Counted from the first letter of the stretch, positions 1 through 7,850 are shown. The stretch: 27,077 bases of DNA from DUQU01 sp964481475 (GCA_964481475.1 CAYZTG010000011.1:1-27077), one strand, 5' to 3'. The notes: generated from the letters alone by a model not told the origin. Program-made: numbers and translations.

Positions 1-2
1 AT

Positions 3-1592
3 AACTTTAATGTTTTTCCTTTTCCAGATGGTTATACAGGAAAAAATATGCAAATGACAATTATGGCTGGAGTTAACGAAGTTTCTTCGTCTAAATCTAA
101 GTCAATTGTTGATGTGTCAAAAATATTATCAAGAGGCTGTCTAATGGGAGCTAGAGGAAACTCTGGAGTTATTTTAAGCCAATTTTTTAGAGGAGTTTAT
201 TCAGAAATAGCTACTATAAAGAATGGTAGTGCCTCAATTAGTGAGTTTATTGATGCTTTAATTGGCGGTTCAGAAATGGCTTATAAGGCTGTTATGACCC
301 CTGTTGAAGGAACAATTTTAACAGTTGTTAGAGAAGCTGCTGAGGCCGTGTTGAAACGTAAAAATGAGTTTAAAACTATTGAAGGAGTTTTAACAGTCTA
401 TTTAGAAGAAGCGCGTATCAGTTTAGACAATACACCCGAGTTACTACCTGTTTTAAAAGAAGCTGGCGTTGTTGATAGTGGTGGTGCAGGTTTTATTAGA
501 ATAATTGAGGGTATGTTATGGGCTTTACAAGGTCAAATACTTCCTTTAGATACTGAACCAATTAATCTTGAAGATAAACAAGAAGGTCATTTCATGGGCC
601 ATGGTGTTGATATTGCTGAAATTCAATTTGGTTATTGTACTGAATTTATTGTTAAATTAGATGATCAAGAAAATTTTGATAAAAATAATTTGCAAACTAT
701 TTTAGAAAATATGGGCGATTCACTCGTTTTAGTTCAAGATGAAGATCTCTTAAAGGTCCATATCCATACTAACCAACCTGGCGTTGTAATTACTTTAGGA
801 CAAAAATATGGTGATTTACAAACAATGAAAGTTGATAACATGAGAATTCAACATCAAGGAATTGTTGACTCATTGAATCTTCACGAAGCAGAGGAAGAAT
901 TTATTGATTATCAACCAGTAAATGAAGTTAGAAAAGACTTTGCAGTTATTTCAGTTTGTTTTGGCGATGGAATTAAACAAGCATTTAAAGAGTTAGGTGT
1001 AGACTATGTAATTGATGGTGGACAAACAATGAATCCACCAACAGATGAGTTTATTAAAGCTATTGAAGCAGTTAACGCTGACAATGTTGTTATTCTGCCT
1101 AATAATTCCAACGTAATTTTAACCGCTGAACAAACTTTAGAGTTAGTAGAGGGAGTTAATATTAGAGTTTTAAAGACTAAATCAATCGCTCAAGGTTATG
1201 CAGCAATGATGGTTTACGATACTTCACAAAGCTTAGATGATAATGCTGAAGCTATGAGCGAAGTTATGAATGAAATTAAAACTGGAGAACTAACATATTC
1301 TATAAGAGATACTAAAATTAATGGTTTAGAAATTAAAGTTGGTGACTTTATTGGAATCTCTAAAGGAGAAATAGTAGTTGCAAATAAGGACCGCTTAGAA
1401 GCAATCAAAGTACTAACAAAGAGTTTAATGAATGATTACCCTGAAATAGTAACGGTCTTTTATGGGAAAGCAGTTTCTGAAAAAGAAGCTAATTCTTTAA
1501 GAGAATATATTTTAAAAATAAATGACGATGTTGAAATTGAAATGGTAAATGGTAAACAAGAAATTTACGATTATGTAATTTCAGTTGAATAA
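3..1592 (+). CDS. fakA: Fatty acid kinase catalytic subunit FakA (DhaL/DAK2 domain, YloV-like), 5'-truncated by window edge
   Basis: The frame is open from base 3, so the gene starts before the window; the first in-window ATG (48) is internal. The visible 529 residues begin inside the DhaL ATP-binding domain (NVFPFPDGYTG, then LMGARGNSGVILSQFFRG and KPVEGTILTV-like MTPVEGTILTV), followed by the middle domain (GVVDSGGAGF, DLLKVHIHTNQPG) and a C-terminal EDD/DegV-like region (VILPNNSNVILTAEQ). Family knowledge: FakA transfers phosphate from ATP to a fatty acid held by a FakB (DegV) partner, feeding PlsX/PlsY phospholipid synthesis; no FakB is in the window. Oddity: the normally conserved DGDTG metal-binding motif reads DGYTG here (codon TAT at 33-35 in place of an Asp codon). 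About 25-35 N-terminal residues are probably missing. Assignment of the family is firm; activity is open because of the substitution. Confidence 0.93.
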   Translation, partial: NFNVFPFPDGYTGKNMQMTIMAGVNEVSSSKSKSIVDVSKILSRGCLMGARGNSGVILSQFFRGVYSEIATIKNGSASISEFIDALIGGSEMAYKAVMTPVEGTILTVVREAAEAVLKRKNEFKTIEGVLTVYLEEARISLDNTPELLPVLKEAGVVDSGGAGFIRIIEGMLWALQGQILPLDTEPINLEDKQEGHFMGHGVDIAEIQFGYCTEFIVKLDDQENFDKNNLQTILENMGDSLVLVQDEDLLKVHIHTNQPGVVITLGQKYGDLQTMKVDNMRIQHQGIVDSLNLHEAEEEFIDYQPVNEVRKDFAVISVCFGDGIKQAFKELGVDYVIDGGQTMNPPTDEFIKAIEAVNADNVVILPNNSNVILTAEQTLELVEGVNIRVLKTKSIAQGYAAMMVYDTSQSLDDNAEAMSEVMNEIKTGELTYSIRDTKINGLEIKVGDFIGISKGEIVVANKDRLEAIKVLTKSLMNDYPEIVTVFYGKAVSEKEANSLREYILKINDDVEIEMVNGKQEIYDYVISVE

Positions 1593-1612
1593 TTAATAAT
1601 AATTGATATAAT
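1585..1612 (+). promoter_or_regulatory. Promoter for tRNA-Leu, overlapping the end of fakA
   Basis: TTGAAT (1585-1590), 16-nt spacer, then TATAAT (1607-1612) preceded by TG at 1604-1605 (extended -10). The -35 overlaps the last codons and stop of fakA, and the expected start near 1619 lies in the left arm of the fakA terminator. Inferred from consensus match only. Confidence 0.6.
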
Positions 1613-1641
1613 AAAAGGGTGATTTAATTACCCTTTTTTTT
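1613..1641 (+). terminator. Intrinsic terminator of fakA
   Basis: Stem AAAAGGGT (1613-1620), 9-nt loop, ACCCTTTT (1630-1637) continuing into a T run up to 1641. It lies 20 bases after the fakA stop and directly in front of the tRNA. Confidence 0.8.
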
Positions 1642-1727
1642 GCGGAGGTGGTGGAATGGTAGACACGTATGTTTGAGGGGCATATGGCTTTAGGGCTGTG
1701 AGGGTTCAAATCCCTTTCTCCGCACCA
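1642..1727 (+). tRNA. tRNA-Leu(GAG)
   Basis: An 86-nt class II tRNA with encoded CCA (1725-1727). Acceptor strands GCGGAGG (1642-1648) and TCTCCGC pair with one G-T. The anticodon arm is TATGT-TTGAGGG-GCATA, giving anticodon GAG (Leu, CUC/CUU). A long variable arm and a T-arm with TTCAAAT are present. It has its own promoter and a terminator at 1785-1810, so it looks like a single-gene transcript. Confidence 0.95.
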
Positions 1728-1784
1728 AGATAATCATTTATTAAAGGCACATAAAAGTTTAAAATTAGATAAAATAAAGAACAT

Positions 1785-1810
1785 AGCACCAAAGTGGTGC
1801 TTTTTCTTTG
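1785..1810 (+). terminator. Intrinsic terminator after tRNA-Leu
   Basis: Perfect stem AGCACCA / TGGTGCT (1785-1801) with a 3-nt loop followed by a T-rich tail (TTTTCTTTG). Confidence 0.85.
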
Positions 1811-1996
1811 TAAAAAACAGTTTTTAATAAAATAATATTTTTTATTTAATGTAAGTCTAGAACTATGTCATTTATAAATGATAATAGTAAAGGACAAAAA
1901 AGTGGTATAGTCAGCTTAGCTTTTTTTTAAAAAATATAATTTATAAATAGGATTGTTAATGACTGTTAGATTTATTTTATATTTTAACACTAATTG

Positions 1997-2005
1997 TGGT
2001 ATAAT
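1997..2005 (+). promoter_or_regulatory. Extended -10 promoter of the cyclophilin/lipoprotein pair
   Basis: TGGTATAAT at 1997-2005; no good -35 is seen at the usual distance. It lies 35 bases before the ATG at 2040, which has a strong AGGAGG (2029-2034). The rest of the 1811-1996 spacer is AT-rich and shows no other feature I can support. Confidence 0.6.
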
Positions 2006-2039
2006 TTTTACAATTACTAGTTAATTTTAGGAGGATAAG

Positions 2040-2651
2040 ATGAGAAAATATTTAATTTTATTAGTATTACTATTTGGAGTGGTTTTAGTCAGTTGCAAAA
2101 AGAATGAGGAAGATTATCCTCCTGATAAAGAGTTGCAATTACTTCCATATTATAATTATTTAAAGAAAGATAATCCTGTAGTAACAATTAAAATTAAAGA
2201 TTTTGGAGAAATTAAAGTAGAACTATTCCCTAGTGTTGCTAAAGTTACTGTTGATAATTTTATAAAATATGTTCAAGAAAGTGCATATGTTGGCAGTACT
2301 TTCCATAGAATAATTGAAGATTTTATGATTCAAGGAGGAATAGTTAGAAATGCTTTTCCCCCAATTGTTGGTGAATTTAGTTCGAACGGGATAACTAATG
2401 ATTTAAAACATGATAGAGGAGTAATTTCAATGGCAAGAACAGGTGTGAAAAATTCTGCAACAAGTCAATTTTTTATTGTTCATAAAGTTAGTCCTCATTT
2501 AGATGGTGAATATGCTGGTTTTGGTGGTGTAATCGAGGGACTTGATATACTAGATAAAGTTGCTGGGGTTGAAACTAATTCTAATGATGTTCCAATAAGT
2601 AGTATTGTAATTGAGAATGTTACAATTAATTTAAGAGGTTATAAAAACTAA
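2040..2651 (+). CDS. Cyclophilin-type peptidyl-prolyl cis-trans isomerase, lipoprotein
   Basis: 203 residues. The N-terminus is a lipoprotein signal (positive MRK, hydrophobic stretch, lipobox LVSC with Cys19), so the protein is anchored on the outer face of the membrane. Residues about 47-198 form a cyclophilin domain: STFHRIIEDFMIQGG (86-100, with catalytic-type Arg90, Phe95 and Gln98), SQFFI (142-146) and LDGEYAGFGG (154-163). Family knowledge: such enzymes help fold exported proteins by isomerising Xaa-Pro bonds. The Trp near the LDG motif that gives cyclosporin binding in human CypA is His153 here, as is common in bacteria. The start is fixed by AGGAGG eight bases away. The next gene follows 21 bases later and is also a lipoprotein, so the two are probably co-transcribed. 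Confidence 0.93.
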   Translation: MRKYLILLVLLFGVVLVSCKKNEEDYPPDKELQLLPYYNYLKKDNPVVTIKIKDFGEIKVELFPSVAKVTVDNFIKYVQESAYVGSTFHRIIEDFMIQGGIVRNAFPPIVGEFSSNGITNDLKHDRGVISMARTGVKNSATSQFFIVHKVSPHLDGEYAGFGGVIEGLDILDKVAGVETNSNDVPISSIVIENVTINLRGYKN

Positions 2652-2672
2652 TCTCACTTGGTAGGTGTTAAA

Positions 2673-3410
2673 ATGAAAAAAACACTTAGTTTAATATCCG
2701 TATTCTTACTATTAATAGTATTAACGTCCTGTTTTCAAAGTAGAACAGATCTTTTCAATATCCATCTTGAGGAAGATACTTATGTTTTAAATGAAAAGTT
2801 AGAAGATTATGTTAGTATTAATGAGAAACTAGTGACTTTTATTAGTCTTTCTTTTAGAGATACTAATCAAACTATTTTAATTGATGATGAGCTTGTTGTT
2901 AATACGATGGGTGATTATTCTTTTAAAGAAATTAAGTTGTTTGAAATAGAATTTTATTTAGGTTTAGATGGCGGAGAACCGGTAAAGTATGATTTGATTT
3001 TTTTGGGTAAAGCCAATCCAGGAAGATCTAATGCTTACGCTTTTAATGTTGATATTAATGAACTACATAATAAAACTAGTGAGTATAGAATTGTTGTAGA
3101 GATTTATAGTTATCCTAAGAAAAATGTTGTGCAGTTTCGTTTTCAATTAAGTAATCGTGCTGGAAAAGGCGGTGGGTTATTTATTTTAAGAAATGAACTA
3201 GAAAATATTAGAGATGAGATTACAAAAGATCTTGAAGAACAGTTTAAAAGCTTTGAAAGAGCAAATTATGATCAAGAAGGTTGGACAGAAATATTTGATA
3301 TATATTTTAAAACGAGTTCTAAAATAATTGCTGCTAAAGATCAAGAAACCATTATTGATTTATATGAACAAGCTTTAAAAGACTTTAAGGACGTACCTTT
3401 AAAAGAATAA
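2673..3410 (+). CDS. Lipoprotein of unknown function
   Basis: 245 residues if started at the ATG at 2673, which I prefer to an upstream TTG at 2658 because AGGTG (2663-2667) sits at a good distance and the ATG start gives a clean signal peptide: MKK, hydrophobic core, then lipobox LTSC (Cys20). The mature part has beta-rich stretches (LINDELVV-like IDDELVV, VKYDLIFLG, EYRIVVEIYSY) and ends in helices with Lys/Glu/Asp-rich segments (NELENIRDEITKDLEEQFKS, then ETIIDLYEQALKDFKDV). I do not recognise the family. Position behind the cyclophilin suggests a shared surface role, but that is only context. Confidence 0.8.
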   Translation: MKKTLSLISVFLLLIVLTSCFQSRTDLFNIHLEEDTYVLNEKLEDYVSINEKLVTFISLSFRDTNQTILIDDELVVNTMGDYSFKEIKLFEIEFYLGLDGGEPVKYDLIFLGKANPGRSNAYAFNVDINELHNKTSEYRIVVEIYSYPKKNVVQFRFQLSNRAGKGGGLFILRNELENIRDEITKDLEEQFKSFERANYDQEGWTEIFDIYFKTSSKIIAAKDQETIIDLYEQALKDFKDVPLKE

Positions 3411-3480
3411 GGAGCAATAATAAGAGTAAAAGTAGATAAGTATATTAGAATAATATAATTTAAAAAAAATGCAAATAAGA

Positions 3481-3510
3481 AAATAAACGTAAAATAGCGT
3501 TTATTTTTTT
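3481..3510 (+). terminator. Intrinsic terminator of the lipoprotein pair
   Basis: Perfect 9-bp stem AAATAAACG / CGTTTATTT (3481-3506) with an 8-nt loop and a T run. It separates the lipoprotein genes from the bcd promoter. Confidence 0.75.
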
Positions 3511-3519
3511 TATTATCTT

Positions 3520-3528
3520 TGTTATAAT
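3520..3528 (+). promoter_or_regulatory. Extended -10 promoter of the bcd-vor-ptb-buk operon
   Basis: TGTTATAAT at 3520-3528, just after the upstream terminator; the -35 is weak. Expected start about 3535, inside the operator-like sequence that follows. GAGAGG-type ribosome site precedes the ATG at 3574. Confidence 0.65.
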
Positions 3529-3533
3529 ATCTA

Positions 3534-3546
3534 TGAAAGCGTTTCA
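3534..3546 (+). promoter_or_regulatory. CcpA/LacI-family operator-like site at the transcription start
   Basis: TGAAAGCGTTTCA: TGAAA and TTTCA are inverted arms around GCG. It resembles a catabolite-responsive element but is one base short of the usual 14-nt TGnAAnCGnTnnCA form, so it could also belong to a local LacI-family regulator. Its position over the expected +1 would suit repression. Confidence 0.45.
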
Positions 3547-3573
3547 ATAAATTTAAAAAAGAGAGGTAAAAGG

Positions 3574-4644
3574 ATGGAAAAATTTAAATTCATGGAGAAG
3601 TATGGCTATGAACAAGTTGTACTATTTCATGACAAATCAACAGGACTTAAAGGAGTAACTGCAATTCATGACACTACTTTAGGGCCTTCTTTAGGCGGGA
3701 CTAGAGTATGGGTTTACGAAGATGAAGAAGATGCAATCTTAGATGCACTAAGATTAGCGAGAGGAATGACTTATAAAAATGCAGCTGCAGGTTTGAACCT
3801 AGGCGGAGGCAAGACGGTTATTATCGGAGATTCATCAAAAATTAAGACAGAAGAATTATTAAGAGCTTTTGGTAGATATGTTCAAAGTTTGAATGGTAGA
3901 TATATTACTGCGGCGGACGTCGGAACAACATCTGCAGATATGGACTTTATTCATATGGAAACAGATTATGTAGTGGGCTTACCAAGTAAAAGTGGAGATC
4001 CTTCACCAATAACTGCTTTAGGTTCTTTTTACGGAATTAAGGCTGCTTTAAAATATCGTTTTGGTGATGATAATATTTCCCATTATACTTATGCAGTTCA
4101 AGGAATTGGTAAAACCGGTCTTTATTTAATTGATTATTTAATTGAAGAAGGCGCGAAGAAAGTTTATTTCACAGATATTAATCAAGCGAAAATTAAAGAG
4201 ATATTAGCTAAGTATCCTCAAGTAGAGTTTGTTGAATCTAAAGATATTTATTCATTAGAAGTTGATGTCTTTGCTCCGTGTGCTTTAGGAGCTATCTTAA
4301 ATGATGAAACGATTCCAACTCTAAAATGTAAAATAGTTGCAGGAACTGCTAATAATGTTTTAAAAGATGAAGTAAAACACTCTAGAGATTTAAAAAATGC
4401 TGATATATTATACGCTCCTGATTTTGTAATTAATGCAGGTGGGGTTATAAATGTGTATCATGAGTTACTTGGTTATAATAAAGAAGCTGTAATGAATGAT
4501 GTTAAAAAGATTTATAATCGTTTGTTAGAGATGTTTAAGATTGCTGATGATTTAAATATTTCTACTCAAGAAGCAGCGAATGTTTTCGCAGAAGAGCGAA
4601 TTAAAAAAATCCGTGATATTCATAAAAACTATATTCCTAGATGA
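3574..4644 (+). CDS. bcd: Leucine (branched-chain amino acid) dehydrogenase
   Basis: 356 residues, close to the usual 360. Oxidatively deaminates Leu, Ile and Val to the 2-oxoacids with NAD+, releasing ammonia. The family motifs are clear: AIHDTTLGPSLGGTR (30-44), RGMTYKNAAAGLNLGGGKT with Lys68 (substrate) and Lys80 (catalytic), ITAADVGTT with Asp115, a Rossmann segment AVQGIGKTG, and APDFVINAGGVINV near the C-terminus. It opens a gene string with ATGA overlaps that continues through a 2-oxoacid:ferredoxin oxidoreductase to Ptb and Buk, so it supplies the oxoacids for that route. The reverse reaction (amino acid synthesis) is also possible. Bcd in the Bacillus bkd operon sits in the same company (ptb, buk), but there the oxoacid is handled by a lipoamide complex. 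Confidence 0.95.
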   Translation: MEKFKFMEKYGYEQVVLFHDKSTGLKGVTAIHDTTLGPSLGGTRVWVYEDEEDAILDALRLARGMTYKNAAAGLNLGGGKTVIIGDSSKIKTEELLRAFGRYVQSLNGRYITAADVGTTSADMDFIHMETDYVVGLPSKSGDPSPITALGSFYGIKAALKYRFGDDNISHYTYAVQGIGKTGLYLIDYLIEEGAKKVYFTDINQAKIKEILAKYPQVEFVESKDIYSLEVDVFAPCALGAILNDETIPTLKCKIVAGTANNVLKDEVKHSRDLKNADILYAPDFVINAGGVINVYHELLGYNKEAVMNDVKKIYNRLLEMFKIADDLNISTQEAANVFAEERIKKIRDIHKNYIPR

Positions 4645-5276
4645 AGAAAATAACTTTTATTGTTGGTCATTACGGTAGTGGTAAGAGTGAATTTTCAATA
4701 AATTATGCGATAAATAAAGGGATGGAGATGATTATCGACTTAGATGTCGTCAATCCCTATTTTCGTTCGCGTGAAGTGGAAGATATCTTATCAAAACATA
4801 ATATTGAACTAGCCGCTTCACCTTTAGAGAAGTCATCAGGCAGTGACTTACCATTTGTTTCAAGCAAAATGTATTTTCCGTTTTATCAAGAGATAAATGC
4901 TATTTATGATTTAGGTGGTAATGATGTTGGAGCAAAGCTATTAAGACAATTTAGCGAGTTAGTTAAAGATTATGAAATGTATTTAGTTATTAATATTTAC
5001 CGTGAGGAAACAGAAAATAAAGAAAAAATTATTCAGATGATTAACCAAATTGAAGGTTCATCTGGTTTAAGTGTAACGGGACTAATTAATAACACTAACT
5101 TACTAAGACAAACAACAATAGAAGATGTTTTATTAGGAGAAAAAATAGTAAAAGAAGTGAGTAAAGATTTAAAAATACCAATTGTTTTTACTAGTGTAAA
5201 AGAAGATTTAGCTAATAATAAGTTTGCGGGTGAAGTTTTACCATTGAAATTATATTTAAGAAAGAAATGGTTATAA
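4641..5276 (+). CDS. P-loop nucleotide-binding protein of the vor operon, function unknown
   Basis: 211 residues, starting at an ATG that overlaps the bcd stop (ATGA). The N-terminus has a Walker A motif, GHYGSGKS (9-16, Lys15), followed by IDLDVVNPYFRSREVED and a Walker-B-like IYDLGGNDVGAKLL; GLINNTNL resembles a base-recognition strand of MinD/CobQ/SIMIBI-type NTPases. No membrane segment or Cys cluster is seen. I recall similar genes annotated only as ATP/GTP-binding proteins beside 2-oxoacid:ferredoxin oxidoreductases in Clostridia-like genomes. Translational overlap with bcd and an AGGAGG-led next gene 10 bases on imply it is made together with the enzyme. Role in assembly or regulation of the oxidoreductase is inference. 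Confidence 0.8.
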   Translation: MKKITFIVGHYGSGKSEFSINYAINKGMEMIIDLDVVNPYFRSREVEDILSKHNIELAASPLEKSSGSDLPFVSSKMYFPFYQEINAIYDLGGNDVGAKLLRQFSELVKDYEMYLVINIYREETENKEKIIQMINQIEGSSGLSVTGLINNTNLLRQTTIEDVLLGEKIVKEVSKDLKIPIVFTSVKEDLANNKFAGEVLPLKLYLRKKWL

Positions 5277-5286
5277 AGGAGGAATT

Positions 5287-5505
5287 ATGGCTTTAGGAAG
5301 AGTTTCGTTTGAGTATGAGTATTGTAAAGGGTGCAATCTTTGTGTTGTCTATTGTCCTGTTAAAATACTTGAACTTGATATGAAAAAAACAAATAAAAAA
5401 GGGTATAACGTTATTAATGTAATTGACCCAGATAAATGTATTGGGTGCGCATTTTGTGCAATGATGTGCCCAGATTCAGTAATTACAGTGGAGAGGTTAA
5501 AATAA
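5287..5505 (+). CDS. vorD: 2-oxoacid:ferredoxin oxidoreductase, delta (ferredoxin-like) subunit
   Basis: 72 residues with two 4Fe-4S signatures: Cys13-x2-Cys16-x2-Cys19-x3-Cys23-Pro and Cys51-x2-Cys54-x2-Cys57-x3-Cys61-Pro. This is the electron-carrying subunit that passes electrons from the TPP centre to external ferredoxin. AGGAGG precedes the ATG, and the stop overlaps the next start by one base (TAATG at 5503-5507). Order delta-alpha-beta-gamma is typical of separate-subunit VOR/KOR enzymes. Confidence 0.9.
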   Translation: MALGRVSFEYEYCKGCNLCVVYCPVKILELDMKKTNKKGYNVINVIDPDKCIGCAFCAMMCPDSVITVERLK

Positions 5506-6563
5506 TGAAAAAGATTTTAATAAAAGGAAATGAGGCAATGGCATTAGCTGCGATTAGAGGTGGCTGTGAAGCATTCTTTGGTTATCCAATTACTCCACAA
5601 AATGAGGTTCCAGAATATTTATCAAAACATATGAAAGCAGAAGGAAGAGTTTTTGTACAAGCAGAATCTGAAGTTTCTGCGATTAATATGGTTTATGGAG
5701 CTGCGGCTGCTGGCGTGAGAGTTTTAACAAGTTCTTCATCACCAGGTATTGCCTTAAAACAAGAAGGGATCACTTATTTAGCAGGAGCAGAGCTTCCTTG
5801 TGTAATTATAAACGTGATGAGAGCTGGCCCTGGTTTGGGTGGTATTCAACCTTCGCAAAGTGATTACTATCAAATAACTCGTGGCGGTGGTAATGGTGAC
5901 TATCAAATTTTATCTTATGCGCCAGAAAACTTACAAGAGACTGTTGATATCATTAAAGGTAGTTTTGATAAAGCCTTTGAATACCGCAATCCAGTAATGA
6001 TTGCAGTGGATGGTTTAATTGGTCAAATGATGGAACCGATTGTTATCTCTGAAGAAGAAGAAAAAGAATATAAAAGACCTGCTTGGGCAGTTGATGGTAA
6101 AAAAGGCGGGCCGAAAAGAGTAATAAGTTCATTATTTTTAGATGCTAATGATCTTGAACAACATAACTTAAAATTACAAAGAAAATACCAAGAAATCTTT
6201 AATAAAGAACAAATGTTTGAATATGTCGATATAGATGATGCTGAAATAGTTTTAGTTGCTTATGGAACAATGGCAAGAGTATGTAGAAGTGCAATGATAA
6301 TTTTAAGAGAAAACAATATTAAAGTGGGAATGATTAGACCAATTACTCTTTGGCCTTTCCCCTATAAAGCCTTTGAAAATATTAATGAAAATGTCAAAGG
6401 TTTCTTGACGTGTGAAATGAGTTTAGGACAAATGGTTGATGACGTAAGACTTGCTGTTAATGGAAGAAGAAAAGTTGGATTTTATGGTAGAGCAGGTGGA
6501 GTTGTTCCTGAACCTGAACAAGTATATGAAGCCGTAATGAACTTAATGGAGGAGCTGAAATGA
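5505..6563 (+). CDS. vorB: 2-oxoacid:ferredoxin oxidoreductase, alpha subunit (VorB/KorA type; probably branched-chain 2-oxoacid)
   Basis: 352 residues. The start is the ATG at 5505, not the in-frame ATG at 5436: only the former has a ribosome site (GAGAGG, 5491-5496), and the extra residues would lie inside vorD. The pyrimidine-binding domain of TPP-dependent oxidoreductases is plain: GCEAFFGYPITPQNEVPEYL, AESEVSAINMVYGAAAAGVR, SSSSPGIALKQEG, MRAGPGLGG, QSDYYQITRGGGNGDY. The C-terminal half has the transketolase-C-like domain (VAYGTMARVCRSA, IRPITLWPFP). Substrate choice (branched-chain rather than 2-oxoglutarate) rests on neighbours bcd, ptb and buk and on overall resemblance to VorB proteins. 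Overlaps the beta gene by ATGA. Confidence 0.92.
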   Translation: MKKILIKGNEAMALAAIRGGCEAFFGYPITPQNEVPEYLSKHMKAEGRVFVQAESEVSAINMVYGAAAAGVRVLTSSSSPGIALKQEGITYLAGAELPCVIINVMRAGPGLGGIQPSQSDYYQITRGGGNGDYQILSYAPENLQETVDIIKGSFDKAFEYRNPVMIAVDGLIGQMMEPIVISEEEEKEYKRPAWAVDGKKGGPKRVISSLFLDANDLEQHNLKLQRKYQEIFNKEQMFEYVDIDDAEIVLVAYGTMARVCRSAMIILRENNIKVGMIRPITLWPFPYKAFENINENVKGFLTCEMSLGQMVDDVRLAVNGRRKVGFYGRAGGVVPEPEQVYEAVMNLMEELK

Positions 6564-7309
6564 GCAAGATTGTTTATGAAAAAACTAAAGGATTAACTGA
6601 AAAACCGTTCTCTTATTGTCCGGGTTGTACACATGGAATAATTCATAAATTAGTTGCCGAAGTTATGGAAGAAATGGGTTTAATGGAAAATGCTACAGGT
6701 ATTGCTAGCGTTGGTTGTAGTGTGACTAGTTATGATTATTTTAATTGCGATATGACTCAAGCAGCTCACGGAAGAGCATGTGCTGTTGCAACTGGCGTGA
6801 AGCGAACAAACCCAAATAACTTTGTTTTTACGTATCAAGGGGATGGAGACTTAGCTTCAATCGGAATTGCTGAAACAATTCATGCAGCCAATAGAGGAGA
6901 GAACATAACTGTTATTTTTGTTAACAATGGAATTTATGGAATGACAGGTGGACAAATGGCTCCAACTACCTTAGTTGGCAGAAAAACTACTACATCTCCA
7001 TATGGAAGAAATGAAATAGATCATGGATTACCAATTAAAATATCAGAAATGTTTGCCACAATTCCTAAAGTTGCTTATATGGAAAGAGTATCTGTTGGCA
7101 AGCCACAAAGCCATAAAAAAGTAAAAGCTTCTTTAAGAAAAGCTTTTCAATATCAACTTGATGGAAAAGGTTTCACAATGATTGAGTTTTTATCATCATG
7201 TCCAATTAACTGGGGAATGACTCCTAAAGAAGCAATTGATTATGTAGAAACGGAAATGGCTAATTATTATCCATTAGGCGTATATAAGGATGTGGGCAAT
7301 AATGATTAA
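6560..7309 (+). CDS. vorA: 2-oxoacid:ferredoxin oxidoreductase, beta (TPP-binding) subunit
   Basis: 249 residues. It binds thiamine diphosphate-Mg and the proximal 4Fe-4S cluster. Visible: CPGCTHG with Cys20 and Cys23, SVGCS with Cys53, and Cys214 in SSCP, the four Cys expected for the cluster; the TPP motif GDGDLASIG (94-102) followed by VNNGIYGMTGGQ, and TTTSPYGR. Together with alpha it decarboxylates the 2-oxoacid and forms the acyl-CoA. Starts at an ATG overlapping the alpha stop; its own end overlaps the gamma gene by 8 bases. Confidence 0.93.
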   Translation: MSKIVYEKTKGLTEKPFSYCPGCTHGIIHKLVAEVMEEMGLMENATGIASVGCSVTSYDYFNCDMTQAAHGRACAVATGVKRTNPNNFVFTYQGDGDLASIGIAETIHAANRGENITVIFVNNGIYGMTGGQMAPTTLVGRKTTTSPYGRNEIDHGLPIKISEMFATIPKVAYMERVSVGKPQSHKKVKASLRKAFQYQLDGKGFTMIEFLSSCPINWGMTPKEAIDYVETEMANYYPLGVYKDVGNND

Positions 7310-7850
7310 ACAAGTAACTGTAGCGGGATTTGGTGGTCAAGGAGTAATGCTCTTAGGCCAAACATTAGCACATGCTGGTAACGAAGTTGGGCTTAAAACA
7401 TTGTGGTTTCCTTCTTATGGACCTGAAACTAGAGGAGGAACTGCAAATTGTGGTGTTACTATTTCAAATGAACAAATTAATTCCCCTGTTTATTCAAAAG
7501 CAAGCACCTTAATAATGCTAAATGAACCATCGTTAAGAAAGTTTTTAGATAAAGTTAAAGATGGTGGAGAAGTAATTTATAATTCATCTTTGGTGACAAA
7601 TGAAGTAAAAGCTGATAAGGTAAGATTGTATCCCATTAAAGCAAATGAGATTGCGATGGAACTTGGTAATATTAGAGTTGCAAATATGATCATGTTGGGT
7701 GCATATTTAGCATTAAATGATGAGATACCTTTTGACGAAATTGTTAAATCATTAGAATCAATTTTTGGCGAAGGAAGAAAACATTTAATGGAAATTAATA
7801 TTAAAGCGTTAAAGAAAGGTATGGAGTGTGTCACTTCTAAAAAAGAATGA
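7302..7850 (+). CDS. vorC: 2-oxoacid:ferredoxin oxidoreductase, gamma subunit
   Basis: 182 residues from the ATG at 7302. An in-frame ATG at 7290 exists but the AAGG ribosome site (7287-7290) overlaps it, and the family normally begins close to the conserved GFGGQGV. Motifs: VAGFGGQGVMLLGQTLAHAG, WFPSYGPETRGGTANCGV, MLNEPSL. This is the POR_G domain that completes the CoA-binding enzyme. Overlaps ptb by ATGA. Confidence 0.92.
   Translation: MIKQVTVAGFGGQGVMLLGQTLAHAGNEVGLKTLWFPSYGPETRGGTANCGVTISNEQINSPVYSKASTLIMLNEPSLRKFLDKVKDGGEVIYNSSLVTNEVKADKVRLYPIKANEIAMELGNIRVANMIMLGAYLALNDEIPFDEIVKSLESIFGEGRKHLMEINIKALKKGMECVTSKKE

Noticed and set aside
5436..5504. Upstream start for vorB
   Set aside because: Inside vorD with no ribosome site; the ATG at 5505 is preceded by GAGAGG and gives the family length.
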